Positions 22,743 to 33,955 of a stretch of DNA of 64,000 bases are shown here, one piece after another. Source of the DNA: Azadirachta indica. Taxonomy: Eukaryota; Streptophyta; Magnoliopsida; Sapindales; Meliaceae. The position numbers were made by a program, and so were the translations under genes. The notes beneath the pieces were generated by a model. It saw only the letters and a program-made list of their open reading frames with translations, made no database searches and had not been told where the DNA came from. The DNA is taken from the NCBI GenBank assembly GCA_022749755.1, contig CM040443.1, positions 11,071,744-11,135,743 on the forward strand, read 5' to 3'. Position 1 is the first letter of the stretch, and every line of letters starts with the position of its first letter.

Positions 22743-24459
22743 AAAAAAGAAAAAAAAGAAAGCAAGAACTCAACAGGAGTGCTGTTGTTTTCAAGCCTCA
22801 CAAGTCAATGATGTCAAGGACTGGGTCTTCGCTTGTTGACTCCGCAACCAAGGAGAGATAGAAAAAAGGACCAGAAATTACAAACCAAAAGAAATCCATT
22901 GATCGATGATGGTGAAATCTGATTGACCCCACTTTCCTTTGTATCAAGTTATAATTTTGAAGCTGCTACTGTTTCTCTGTGTGTTATAATTCTCATGTAG
23001 ACATAATTAGCAGACTGTTTTCTGATATAATTCTCATAAGACATAATTACAGTACTAATAGCAACCACATGCGCTGAATGAAAAAGTAGAATAGCTTGGA
23101 ATCCAAAGCATATATTTTTTCTTGCAAAAGATTGCCAAAATCCTATCAAACATGCTTTCATATTGTTGTTAGAGCTGAAACATTCACTAATTACTTCACA
23201 GATATTAAGCCTAACTGCAATTAATTTGCTTCCATAAATATCTAAAATTAGCTTAATGCAACAATTGTAGTCAACAGTGAGACAATGTTGTTGGTAATGC
23301 CACCAAACTTGATCTTGCGGTCGGTGAATTACATGAGTAGAGAAAACTGTAGTTGATTTTGTATCTAATTCACTGAATACAAAACTTGCTATTCTTGCTA
23401 GTGAAATCATGTTCACCGCCATTTGATGGTCAAATATTATGCTTAGGACCAGCAATTGTTTGGTAAAAAAACATATACTATGATTTAAGTTATCATTTGA
23501 CTTAAAATCGGCACTTGGACACGATGATTTCAAGAGTATTTAAGTCATACGTATTTATTCACTTACAAGATCGACCCTAAACGATATTTTCACGTGAATC
23601 AAACTAAAACCAAATAGATATTAAATTTATTAGTAAACTAAGTAGTTGAAAGTTGGGAGAAGAACAATACATGGATATTCAAAACATTAATATTGAAGTG
23701 TATTACAACAGCAAATGTCTTAGATTTTATTTTTCAGAATATTGAAAGGGCAAGTTGATAGATAAAGACACAAAGAGTTTTGTGGAGTGGGCCTCAGCTT
23801 TATCTACTTCAAAGTGATGCAAATGGGGGCTATGATTTTTTCTCAGAAACGAAGATAAGAACTAAGTTGTGGCATCCTCACTTACCAAACAAAGTAAGGG
23901 GTCCAAGAAGAAGAAAATTTAAATATGAAAAAAGAAATGGTTCATGTCTGAATCTTTTTATTTACCGGAAGCAAAATGCGAACGACCTTTTCAGATCTCT
24001 TTCTTTCTCAAGTAAAAATGCAAGCATATATGCATATTTATCCTTGAGCCCAAAGTAGCCCACATAAAGTTACCTGGGTTTGGGCGGAATCCATTCTTCT
24101 TCAAGTGTGGGTTACATTAGGCACACCAGTTGCAGGCTCTCACAACTTCGTGGGCTAATAAAGTCCGAGGTGAAGAAAATATTTACTCTGTTGTGTTATA
24201 CAAACGCGATGAGTTATGAATTTTAAAGTGATGACCTACGTAGCAAAGGTGTGGTAGGGTCTCTATTCGTAAATTGCAGTCTCATTGGTTGGCAGCCGAT
24301 ATTTTGATGCATCGGCTACAAGAACTTGTAATCTGAACCACTAGCCTGAGATTATTCCCTGTAAGCAAAAAAATACGAGGTGGAGGAGCATGATATCGGA
24401 TTCTGTATGCCACATGGCAATTCATTAGCCGATTGGACATCCACTCTTTTATCCTTTAA

Positions 24460-24465
24460 GATAAG
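24460..24465 (+). promoter_or_regulatory. I-box GATAAG upstream of LHCA2
   Basis: GATAAG, the I-box of light-regulated plant promoters, lies 114 bases before the LHCA2 ATG. An inverted CCAAT (ATTGG) is at 24432-24436. No clear TATA box was found. Confidence 0.45.
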
Positions 24466-24578
24466 CTCCTGCTTACATTAACAGGTTTGTACCTCTTCTT
24501 CAATTGTATACACACGTACACCAGCAGTCAAATTTTGCACTTACCGATTCAAAGAAAATTTGGCTGAAAGCCTGAAAA

Positions 24579-25938
24579 ATGGCTTCTGTTTGTGCTTCTT
24601 CTGCTATTGCAGCTGTTTCCATCTCATCCCCAAGGTAAGTTCTCTTTACACCCTCTTTCATGTAATCATACAATTATTTACTGCTTTTGTCAAACATAGA
24701 TGATCCTATTTCAGAAGACGATATGATTAGTTAATTGGGATGAAGTTTTCATAGCCAATCGTGGAAATTTTAGAGAATTAATTAATGTTTGTGACGAAGT
24801 GAGATGAGATGAGTCAATGCAAGCAATAATATACAAAAATATAGTGAAAGTAATGAAGTAAGTTAACACTGCAGTTCTCAGAAGAGTGGATCTATCGTGG
24901 GATCAACAAAGGCTTCTTTCCTTGGTGGTAAGAAGCTGAAATTGGGAAAGTATGTGGCACCAGCTGCAGCACGATCAGTTTCAGTGAGGGCAGCAGCTGC
25001 TGATCCTGACAGACCTCTCTGGTTCCCAGGCAGCACCCCTCCTCCATGGCTTGATGGCAGGTTCGATCATCATTAACTCGTCTTTTGATTCTCCTCATTG
25101 GATTCCATGCATGGAATCAAACAATATGTTCAAAAAAGTTTACTTGAACATTTCTTGTATTGTATCTACATGCAGCCTGCCTGGAGACTTTGGCTTTGAT
25201 CCCCTGGGTCTTGGTAAGATATAAATCTATTAGTCAACATAGACAAACAATCATGAAGAAATCTATATGGAATAGTGATTACATTGTGATGGGTATTTAA
25301 CAGGATCCGATCCTGAGACTCTGAGGTGGAACGTGCAAGCAGAACTTGTTCACTGCAGATGGGCAATGTTGGGAGCTGCTGGAATTTTCATTCCAGAATT
25401 CTTGACAAAGATTGGCATCCTAAACACTCCTTCCTGGTACACTGCTGGAGAGCAGGAATACTTCACAGACACCACCACCCTCTTCATAGTCGAGCTGATT
25501 TTCATCGGCTGGGCAGAGGGCAGAAGGTGGGCTGATATTATCAAGCCAGGGTGTGTAAACACAGACCCAATTTTCCCCAACAACAAGCTCACCGGAACCG
25601 ATGTAGGTTACCCTGGTGGACTTTGGTTCGACCCACTTGGCTGGGGAAGTGGTTCTCCCGAAAAGATTAAGGAGTTGAGGACAAAGGAGATCAAGAATGG
25701 AAGATTGGCCATGTTGGCTGTGATGGGTGCTTGGTTCCAACACATTTACACAGGCACTGGCCCAATTGACAACCTCTTTGCTCACCTTGCTGATCCTGGT
25801 CATGCGACCATTTTTGCTGTAAGTGTAGCCCTTCCTGAGCAATGTAAATACACAACAATATAGAAGTAATATGAAGCAGTAAAACTCTTTCTAACTCTTA
25901 CATGTGGTAATTTGTTTCAGGCCTTCACCCCCAAGTGA
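24579..25938 (+). CDS. LHCA2: photosystem I chlorophyll a/b-binding protein LHCA2, five exons
   Basis: Exons 24579-24634, 24875-25060, 25176-25213, 25304-25818 and 25921-25938 join in phase to 270 aa; the last exon encodes only AFTPK and the stop. The N-terminal 45 or so residues are a Ser/Ala-rich plastid transit peptide ([16 protein letters not shown]). The mature protein starts near [18 protein letters not shown] and has [11 protein letters not shown], helix B with E107, H110 and R112 ([12 protein letters not shown]), the stroma-side [14 protein letters not shown] helix, and the terminal [20 protein letters not shown]. His, not Asn, sits at the chlorophyll-603 ligand position, as in LHCA1/2 and unlike the red-form LHCA3/4. 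The protein belongs to the LHCI belt on the thylakoid and passes excitation energy to PSI. Exon 2 uses the acceptor ending at 24874; the nearer AG at 24881 would break the frame. Start and end follow the family closely. Confidence 0.97.
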
Positions 25939-28005
25939 GATATAAGCCAGGGGACAAGCTCTTCTAAATCGTGGGAGAAAGTTGGAGCGAAGAGATGAAA
26001 GATCTTGTGTTTTTCTTAGGGAAGTTTGTGTGACTAGAACTTGTATTAATGGCCTCTATCTGTTTCTTTTAGAGAAATAGAATGCTGCTCCTGCGATGTA
26101 CAAATGCTTGTGTGATCTCACTTCGATGCCACGCATATAAAATTCAGGTGGAAATCAAAATTGTCTATAAATATGTCTCCTCTTTTTTATGATAAAATCA
26201 CATAATTAAAAGGATTTTATGCTAAATGTGCATGATCAAGGTAAAAACAAATGAAAGAATTCTGAGCTAAATTTGCCTTACCATTTTTTAAAAGAAAAAT
26301 GACTTTTACTTTATATTTAAGAAGAATTGAAGCCTACTCTGCATTTAAAGGTTAAAATGCAGAGGGTAAAGGTACCGCCCTCTCTCAGTTAAAAAGTGAT
26401 TTTAGACATATACATATAAACGGTTAAAGTATATTTGTACAAGGAAGATCTTGTATTTAAGTGAAAACACTATCTTTTTAAAATAAATATAAAAAAGAAT
26501 GAAAAATTAATTTAATTAATGGACACATGACATAACAATTAAATTAATGAAAAATAATTAAATTAATAGACACATGAGAAATAATAATTAAGATAATTCA
26601 AATTCAAATTTTAATCATGCACTATCATTAATGGGTTCAGAACACAAATAATGTGAAACGTAATCGTATCATATTATTTGTCTTCTTAGCTGCAAATGCA
26701 ACGAGAGTAAAATAAGCTAATTTAATTGATATTTTTAATTTGCCCTTTTCCCACTCAAACAATTGGATTAAGTTGTGCTACCAAAATGAACTGGTTTGTT
26801 ACTGTCCCAGGTGAAAAACTTTATATTATAACTATCACAAGATGATATAATTATAATATAAAGTTTATGCTAATTAATATGTAACAATTCTCAGTCAACT
26901 AAACTCAAACTATATAACGTAAGATAAACTAAAATAATATAATATGTAATGTGTATATAGTGATGCACGGCGCTGCCAAGGTTGAAATCTTATTATATAT
27001 ATAATTTAATTTATAATGATTAAACATCGAATGGGGAAAGTTCTTAAATATGAGTAATGTGTTTTGTTTCTTTTTAAACATTAATAATTTTCATTATATT
27101 TCAAATAAAATATTACCAATTATTTATTTAGACCCATATCATACCATCATCAAAATTTTAATTTTTGTATGTATGAAATCAATTAAACCACAATTCATAA
27201 TCAAGTACAAGGAATAAAACACTATTTCACACACGATTCTGATTGATTTCAGTAATGCTGTATTATTATTATTATTATTACTGTTTTTTTAGTTTACTTT
27301 CGTAGTATGCAGTCTGCAAGTGGAAGTGCTTTTTAACATGGAAGTTGTTCACTTATATTACTATACAATCAACTAATTGGCACCAGCTATTGTGCATAAA
27401 AGTACGAGGGTGGATTGCCATCACAAAATTAATAAACTTCTTCAATCTTGCCCACCAGCTATTTCGCATAAAATTAGAAAGAATCCACTCACGCTATTGC
27501 TAATGCTACACCAAAACAAAAGTGCTTTATTCATTTGTTTATTGAAGCTGTGTTTTACTAACATATGAATTTCAAAGCACTTTTTGCTCTCCTTCTGATT
27601 GCTTCTGCTTCACTTTGTGGCCAAAGTTCATACTTCATATCGAGTACCAAGGATTACTGACAGACAACCATTAACTACTCTTTTATTTTAAAATCTTTCA
27701 CCCTCTTCAATTCCAGTAAAATTAAATCCAAATAAAACTCTTTTATTTCTAGAAATGAGAAGAATGAAAATTTAAAAAATATATATTTAATTTAATCGAG
27801 AATAGAAATTTTAAAACAAAATTTCTAAACATAATTATTATGATTATTATTATTATTATTTTAACCAATTTAAAACAATGAAAATACTTTTCATTATTTT
27901 GGATTGGAAGTTATATGCAAACAAAAAACCTAGATAAGCAACTGATTTGGGAAGAAGCAGAAGCGCCAAACAAACACAAATCAAATCATAATCTTGTCTC
28001 GTTAT

Positions 28006-28036
<31 letters not shown>

Positions 28037-28260
28037 TACGGAGAAGAGTAATGTCATCTGCAATTACAACCTAATAATTGCAATTCCACATCTCTCTTTT
28101 CAAGTATTAGTACCAAATTTTATATAGATATATATACTACTTACATATCAACTAATATTATGCTATAAATTTCGAAATTAACAAATAACAGAAAAATTAT
28201 AAATTAGAGAGTTTGGGACTAACAGCACCAAAATTAAATGGTAATTAAGCCACACATGGC
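25939..28260. other. LHCA2 3' UTR and intergenic spacer
   Basis: The 3' UTR probably ends around 26060-26140. The rest is AT-rich (ATT tracts at 27260-27280 and 27838-27860, a TA tract at 28006-28039) with no recognisable gene. Confidence 0.55.
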
Positions 28261-28554
28261 TCACGACTGTCGTTTTGGGGGCCGCACAGACACCTGAACC
28301 GGGAGGGGTCGACCCGTCCCAGTTCCTCCACAGCTGCTACACGCCATTCGTCCCGACCCGGCACAAGTTCGGCACCCGACATCCCCATCAGACCATCGCG
28401 TGCACATACACGTCACCCGACCCGTTCCGTTGCAGCTGGGACATCTGCTAAATGGGCCAGCCATGGGTTTCTGGTCCATGACGGATTTGACCAGAACCGC
28501 CCCGGCTAACACGCTCAGGCCCGTCGCAAGCTGAGTCAACACGAGCGGACCCAT
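28261..28554 (-). CDS. small membrane-anchored DnaJ-type (CXXCXGXG) zinc-finger protein, 97 aa
   Basis: Single-exon gene. The open frame extends upstream to 28776, but I start at MGPLVLTQLATGLSVL (28554) because the preceding 74 codons are low-complexity leader-like sequence with no family character. A hydrophobic segment at residues 5-22 could be a signal anchor. After it come paired cysteines C38/C41 (CPSCNGTG), C49/C51, C61/C64 (CRTCAGSG) and C72/C75 (CSSCGGTG), the zinc-binding repeat of DnaJ and of plastid relatives such as BSD2. There is no J domain, so it is not an Hsp70 co-chaperone of the classical kind. A thiol-redox or assembly-chaperone role in an organelle is an inference. The CDS is GC-rich against AT-rich flanks, in keeping with a real gene. 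Confidence 0.85.
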   Translation of the reverse strand: MGPLVLTQLATGLSVLAGAVLVKSVMDQKPMAGPFSRCPSCNGTGRVTCMCTRWSDGDVGCRTCAGSGRMACSSCGGTGTGRPLPVQVSVRPPKRQS

Positions 28555-28830
28555 TTGGTTGATGAACCGGTAACGTAAATCTACAGAGAAACAGAGATGA
28601 GGAGAGAGAGAGAGTCGGAGAGGAAAAATGGAGATCTTTCGGGGTGAGTTAAGTGGCGCAGTTTTTATATTTTGTGGGAATATAAAAAGCGGTGATGGGT
28701 TTGTACACGTAGTCGTATTGAGTGCTGGGGACTTGTGGGTGGTGTCGTTTTGGAGTTTAGTGAAGATGTTTTTCATTTTTCTCTTCTACGCCTCTCCCTT
28801 TATATTTGGATTACGATTGAATGCTTGCTG

Positions 28831-28859
28831 CCTTGCCTTGCCTTGCCATGCCTTGCCTT
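28831..28859. repeat. (CCTTG)n pentanucleotide repeat
   Basis: About six CCTTG-type units, one altered, upstream of the DnaJ-type gene. Confidence 0.85.
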
Positions 28860-30492
28860 ATTTTAGTGGGATTTCTCTAGATTCTAGTGCTCTGAGTTTG
28901 TTTTCTGTGGTTGTTGTGCATATGTACTCGTTAGTGTATAAGGTTTAATCAACGGCTATAAATGCATCATACTTGCTAGTTGACTAACACGTTTGATCTT
29001 GATTTGAAATAGATAAGGTTTGGACTTGAAATAGGACCACACCGCTTTCCCTTTTTATTTCATAATTTACATTACAAAATATGAAGTTAAACCTTTCCCT
29101 AAGATTAAGCATCAAAGCTTTGATATGGTAACTAGTTTTTCCCCCCATTGATTTCCTTCTAAATTAGAACATATTTCATATTTAAAAGAATTTGCTCCAC
29201 CGAAGAAATTTCTAACAATCCCATTAAATAATTTAATTTTCTATATTGGCTAAAAAATAGCCAATCATTTGATTTTTCTTTGCTTTTGATACATATGATT
29301 ATAGAATAGACATTTGTAATAGCACAAAAGACCAAACTCAATGAAGATTACAGCAAGACCAATACCAACTGCAAGAGCAGCTAAATGCATTCCATCCTTT
29401 GATCTGACTAAAATCAATTTCGACGGTTCATATGACTCAGCACAGCCCGAAAGATTGTTTCGAGTTTTAGTTGATATTTCTTAGTCAGAATGAGACAAAT
29501 TCACCTACTCTCTCTAATTGCTATCGGTGAATGATTCATCACATGAAGAATCCATCCAATCCGTTATTTGTCTCTCTTTTCTATTAACATTTCCATTTCT
29601 TCTAAGCCAAGCCGCCCATATGATGTATTTATTATTCATCAAATGGTCCTATGCAATGAGGCGTAATGTGAATGAATCTCCGTGTAATTGATTACGCGTT
29701 GTATTGGTCTTATTTGAATCCCACATTTCATCATTTTTCTCTTTTTTTTTTTTTTTTGTCTTTTTACGAGGAAAACAGAGTACTATATGCAATACTCGGT
29801 CAACTGGGTTATAAATTATAATACGTATTTTTAACGACTAATCTTCTTCTAGACTCGAGTGAGTCCACGGGTTTGAAATCAAATTGCTTTTGACTTCTCT
29901 TTTCCTTTTACAATTATGCTTCTACTTCAATCATTACGCAGGGAGGCTTGCACTTCACTTTGTTAGTTTCTTTATTGCGGTAAAATGCATGGGTGGGTGG
30001 TGATGTTGATGCAGCCTTCAAAATGTGGACCAACCTTAAGTTAACTTTCGCAGTAATTCACATTTGACCATTTTGACGGCAAGGGAACGCGGGTGTTTTG
30101 GAAAGGTATTGCAAAAGTCATACTAACTTCAGAAAATTGAATCATCAAATATCAAGGGTTACTGCTTCTATACTTTATTAATACATCATTGACAAACAAA
30201 ATAGGATAAAAACGTAAAAAGAAAAATGTTTAATGAATCCGAATATGTAACTGCACAATTAAACTCTATATCAGTCCTCAACCATTGGTTTCTTCTCACC
30301 TGCTATCGGCATCATCTTTTATTTCCCTGAACAGTTGGCATAGTGCATGTATCAGTCTTTGTTTGATATATCCAGACTCTAGAGTCTTGGTTGCCTTCAA
30401 ATTGTTGGTCTCCCTTCTCTAATTGGTATGACCTCTAATTTCTGTCTACTGAGAGAAATTCTTAGAATTGATAATAAGAAGAATGGATACAC
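28860..30492. other. intergenic spacer and 3' flank of ALKBH1
   Basis: AT-rich, no gene recognised. The 3' UTR of the minus-strand ALKBH1 gene probably ends between about 30170 and 30250. Confidence 0.5.
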
Positions 30493-33400
30493 TCAAAAAA
30501 CTTGTCTGATGTTGATGTTGATTCTTGAAGTTCTAATATATTCTAAGAAAAAATGATCATCTTCATGAGAGAAATGCAAATCAAGAGGGCCAAGTTCTGC
30601 ATTTTTGTTGTCTGTAAAAATCCGAGGTACACCTGCAACATTACACACTGATACTCAACAGACACGTCTAGTTATGCTGTAGAAAGATACCCACATTTTA
30701 AGGAGTCAAAAACAGATTATCATCATCACAACTGATTCAAACTGCAGCATGATAACAGAATATTTAATTGTCTGCGTCAATAAAAGTTAGGTATAAGTCA
30801 TCTTGGCATCAAAGTATAAGGTCATACAACTGTCAAAACTCTCCTGAGTCATGAAGAATTCCTTTCAAAAGTGTACGTTGTCCCTGTAAAAAAAAAAAGA
30901 TTCTAATGTCTTTGATTGAGGAATTTTGACTTCACTTATGTTGAATAATTACCACCAAATATCCCTCATTCTGATGTTTGGCCTTCACTAAAACTGTTAT
31001 CCTTGGATAAAAAGGTAGCACAAATGGTACAAAAATAGTGTATATGACCTCATAGAAATTGGTGGACTGCTTTTATGACTTTAAATGTAAACTGTTTGCA
31101 CCAGAAATCATAATTACAAAATTTCTGGACAGAATATACTAACCATGAAAACATTCCCTTGCTTCTCCAGCCATAAGTACAGCATCACCACTTCGGAGAA
31201 ACATTGCTAATGGAGGATCCTCTCTGGACTTACCTCCCAAAAGGAAAATGGCTTTGCAACCCAGACTGAACAGAAATTGCAAATAAATTAAAAAATTAGG
31301 TTAATTTCTCTTTATCTTCCTTCACTTTTTGAGTAAAAAAAGCATATACACGTACAGGAGGGCATAAAAGAATAGAATACCTCATGCTTACAATAGGTTT
31401 GCTCCAATCCGCTTCCATGTCATCCAAATGGCCCCCAAGTGTATCACCTAAAAACAGAAATGAAGGAGCTCAAAACATGGTTAGTTTTATAAATATTACA
31501 AGAAAATAACCCAATTCCACAACCCCTGAGCAATTTTATTAGTTGAACCAACTAGCACAAACATGCTTGTTCCAACGTAAAGGGGCAGAAAGGACTCTCC
31601 TTTAACAATGCAGGTAAAGTAGTAAAATAGTTATAAAGTTTATCTGCTTGTCCCTTACTATGCCCAAAACTAAATAACATCCAATATGACTTAGTTTTAA
31701 CCAATACTAGAGTTTGAACCATAAGAAATAAAAAAAAATGTTTGATATATGTTCTTCTTTCCCTTTCCAATTGATTATCTTTCATTTTGCAATACCAAAA
31801 TTTATAAAATATAATAAATAATAGAAAATTCTGTGAAGATGCCAACTTTTATCTTAACAAATACCTAATCCAAAATAGTTTACTATTGCAGCTTCAGGCT
31901 GAAATTCTTCTCCAATAGGCATTGCAGGTGCAGCTAGTCTTTTAGCCAGTTGATACAGTGAATCAGGGATCTTGTTATGTGGGAGAGACACATCATAGTT
32001 TCGCTACACCAGAACATACGTAGCTTTAGAAGATAATTTGAATTTTAGAAGCTGCTTACTTTAAGATACTTACATGGATTTCAGTAGTGCCGCCATTATA
32101 TCGCAATTATTAATTTTTTTTTTTTCCAGAGAAAAAAAGGAAGAGGAAGGAAAAGAATGCAGCTATCTCATAAGGCATTCTACGCCATGCATAAACATTT
32201 ATAGAGATCCTGATCAAATCCTAAATGCGCATAAACTTAAACCCAGTGGAGTATGGTGTATTTGGCTCTGGGCAAGCAACAGATTTTTCTGAAAAAGAGA
32301 AACTCAATCCATTTCATAAGATCATACATAAAGCAAAATTCAAATCTAACAAAAACGGACGTGACATAGTCATTATCACAAAATTTAAAATATAGAGGAG
32401 AGAAAGCTAAAAAACAAAAGGTTAAACAAATATGAAAATTGACAAAAATCTACTTTCTATTACCTTGGACCAGTCAAACTGTAAGCCAAGGGTACTCCAA
32501 CGCAACTTCCGCAGCAAAACGCTAGCTGTAATTGACTTACACTCCTTTCCTCTCAATTTGGCTATATTTTCCTCATAAAATTTCCATTTATGAGCATCTC
32601 CATTGCTAACACCAGAATTAGCTCCCAGACCCAAACTAGCAAGTGAATTTTCCTCAACCAATATTTTCTTTTCCTTTGCAGCAGCAAATAAGTCATGTAT
32701 AGGCCCATAAATTGCATTGTGATTTGTTCTGTTAGGAGGGTGTGGGAAGCTTGTCAAACTCTCTCTTATCCATAGGCATTGTTCTTCTATAGTCAAAGCA
32801 CCTGGAATGAAATAAAACCCTGCATGGCAAACACAAAATTTAAAAACCGTTACCCAAAAGTGAAATGAAACCCTTCATTATGATAAAATTCTAGACATAA
32901 AAATCTATTTGACAATGATGGCAAATACACTACGACGTTGAACAGCATCCATAAGATATATATGTCAACCAATAATTTAATACCTACAATATATATGTCA
33001 ATCAATAATTTAATACCTACAAAATAAACAGCAAGCTGTATTTTAAGTCACATTCATGATTTGCATTCACAATTCATGTTCATCTATTTAAAATCCACCT
33101 CGCTACGATTTTTCAATCATTGTTAAGAGATCACCAAGATAAAGAAATTTAAAATTGAATATATTAATACCAGGGTGATTTTCCAAGCAGAAAACTGGAC
33201 TAGTACAGCCACATTGGAGAGCGATAATTCTCGGAGGAAGTTGAGCCTTCTGATTGTATGAATCTAGAACAGACTTGAAATCCAGAACGTCAGACAAATC
33301 AACTTGTTTCGGTTGTTTCTTCCTGTACAATTGAAAAGAAACGTCGTAAGTCACTGTGTCAATATCAAATGAAGAGGAATCGGAGTAAAGCTAACAGAGA

Positions 33401-33511
33401 CTACTTTTTTGAGGATTTTGAAGTGTCATCATAATAGAGCTTGTACTTCTTCTCTGCTCTCCTAAAAGCCGTTCCCTCTGCATCGTCGGAGACTTTATCG
33501 GTTCCGTACAT
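30493..33511 (-). CDS. ALKBH1: AlkB-family 2-oxoglutarate/Fe(II) dioxygenase, ALKBH1 type, seven exons
   Basis: Minus-strand exons 33511-33405, 33322-33171, 32801-32464, 32003-31865, 31447-31381, 31265-31144 and 30632-30493 join in phase to 354 aa. The N-terminal third is basic and plant-specific (MYGTDKVSDDAEGTAF, then a Lys-rich KKKKQPKQ junction). The catalytic double-stranded beta-helix carries the iron triad H252 and D254 (GGHLDDME) and distal H308 (EARECFHGVPRI). R345 and R351 near the C-terminus (RININIRQVF) supply the 2-oxoglutarate-binding arginine of AlkB proteins. Other recognisable blocks are AAIVNYFGLGDTLGGHLDD, LGCKAIFLLGG and MFLRSGDAVLMAG. ALKBH1 enzymes oxidatively remove methyl groups from tRNA (m1A, m5C processing) or DNA; which substrate applies here cannot be read from sequence. 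All catalytic residues are intact. Exon 3 is long and should hold the nucleotide-recognition region. Confidence 0.95.
32956..33021. repeat. 33-bp tandem repeat in ALKBH1 intron 2
   Basis: Two copies, 32956-32988 and 32989-33021, beginning ATATATATGTCAA and differing at one base. Confidence 0.85.
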
Positions 33512-33955
33512 TTCACTGGTTGGCCAAACCGTGAATTCAAATGACAATCGCGGAAAAGACAAGGCAATTTTGCCAATTTCCGTAATGAGGGTTTTGATTA
33601 GCGTTTCTTACGAATCGTTCGGCGGGCGGCGAGTAACTGTCCGAATGACCCAAAGACAACTCCATCTAGAAATATGGCACAAACGTCTGAAAATATAAAA
33701 AAATAACTCAAATTGACGATGACAAAGACCATTATACCCATCAGGTGGCAACGCACAGCACCACTGGAATTTCACCCGGTAAAGGATTGATGAGCGAAAT
33801 AGACGGGAATTCTTCGTGACTATTAATCGATCAGGGCAATGCGACAGTCATATTGACGAAGCCGCACTGACATTTCACCGAAGAGAACATAATGCATGGG
33901 ATTCTGGGCAGTTATTGACTATCGTCTTTGTCCGCATTCGTTCGCCTGGGTGTAT
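33512..33955. other. 5' flank of ALKBH1
   Basis: Upstream region of the minus-strand ALKBH1 gene, moderately GC-rich to about 33950. Short open frames at 33441-34004 show no family resemblance. No clear TATA box was found. Confidence 0.5.

Larger units (their letters stand above)
7870..24450. other. about 16.6 kb AT-rich region with no recognisable gene
   Basis: I read both strands and found no open frame with protein-family character and no chain of consistent exons. Contents seen: pyrimidine tracts (8060-8200), a telomere-type (CCCTAA)n array at 10365, GATA and AT microsatellites, a 22-bp motif present at 16019 and again at 18675, an inverted-repeat element at 17688-18417, an AT/poly-A tract at 22689-22742, and one unexplained 194-codon minus-strand open frame at 22949-23533. 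No LTR-retrotransposon coding remnants were recognised. Confidence 0.55.

Noticed and set aside
24294..24317. AGCCGAT...ATCGGCT inverted repeat upstream of LHCA2 as an operator-like site
   Set aside because: Seven-base arms with a 10-base spacer are common by chance and no known plant factor site matches the pair.
28555..28776. N-terminal extension of the DnaJ-type protein by 74 codons
   Set aside because: The extension reads as Asn/Pro/Ser-rich leader sequence, while the ATG at 28554 begins a hydrophobic anchor that fits the small-protein family.
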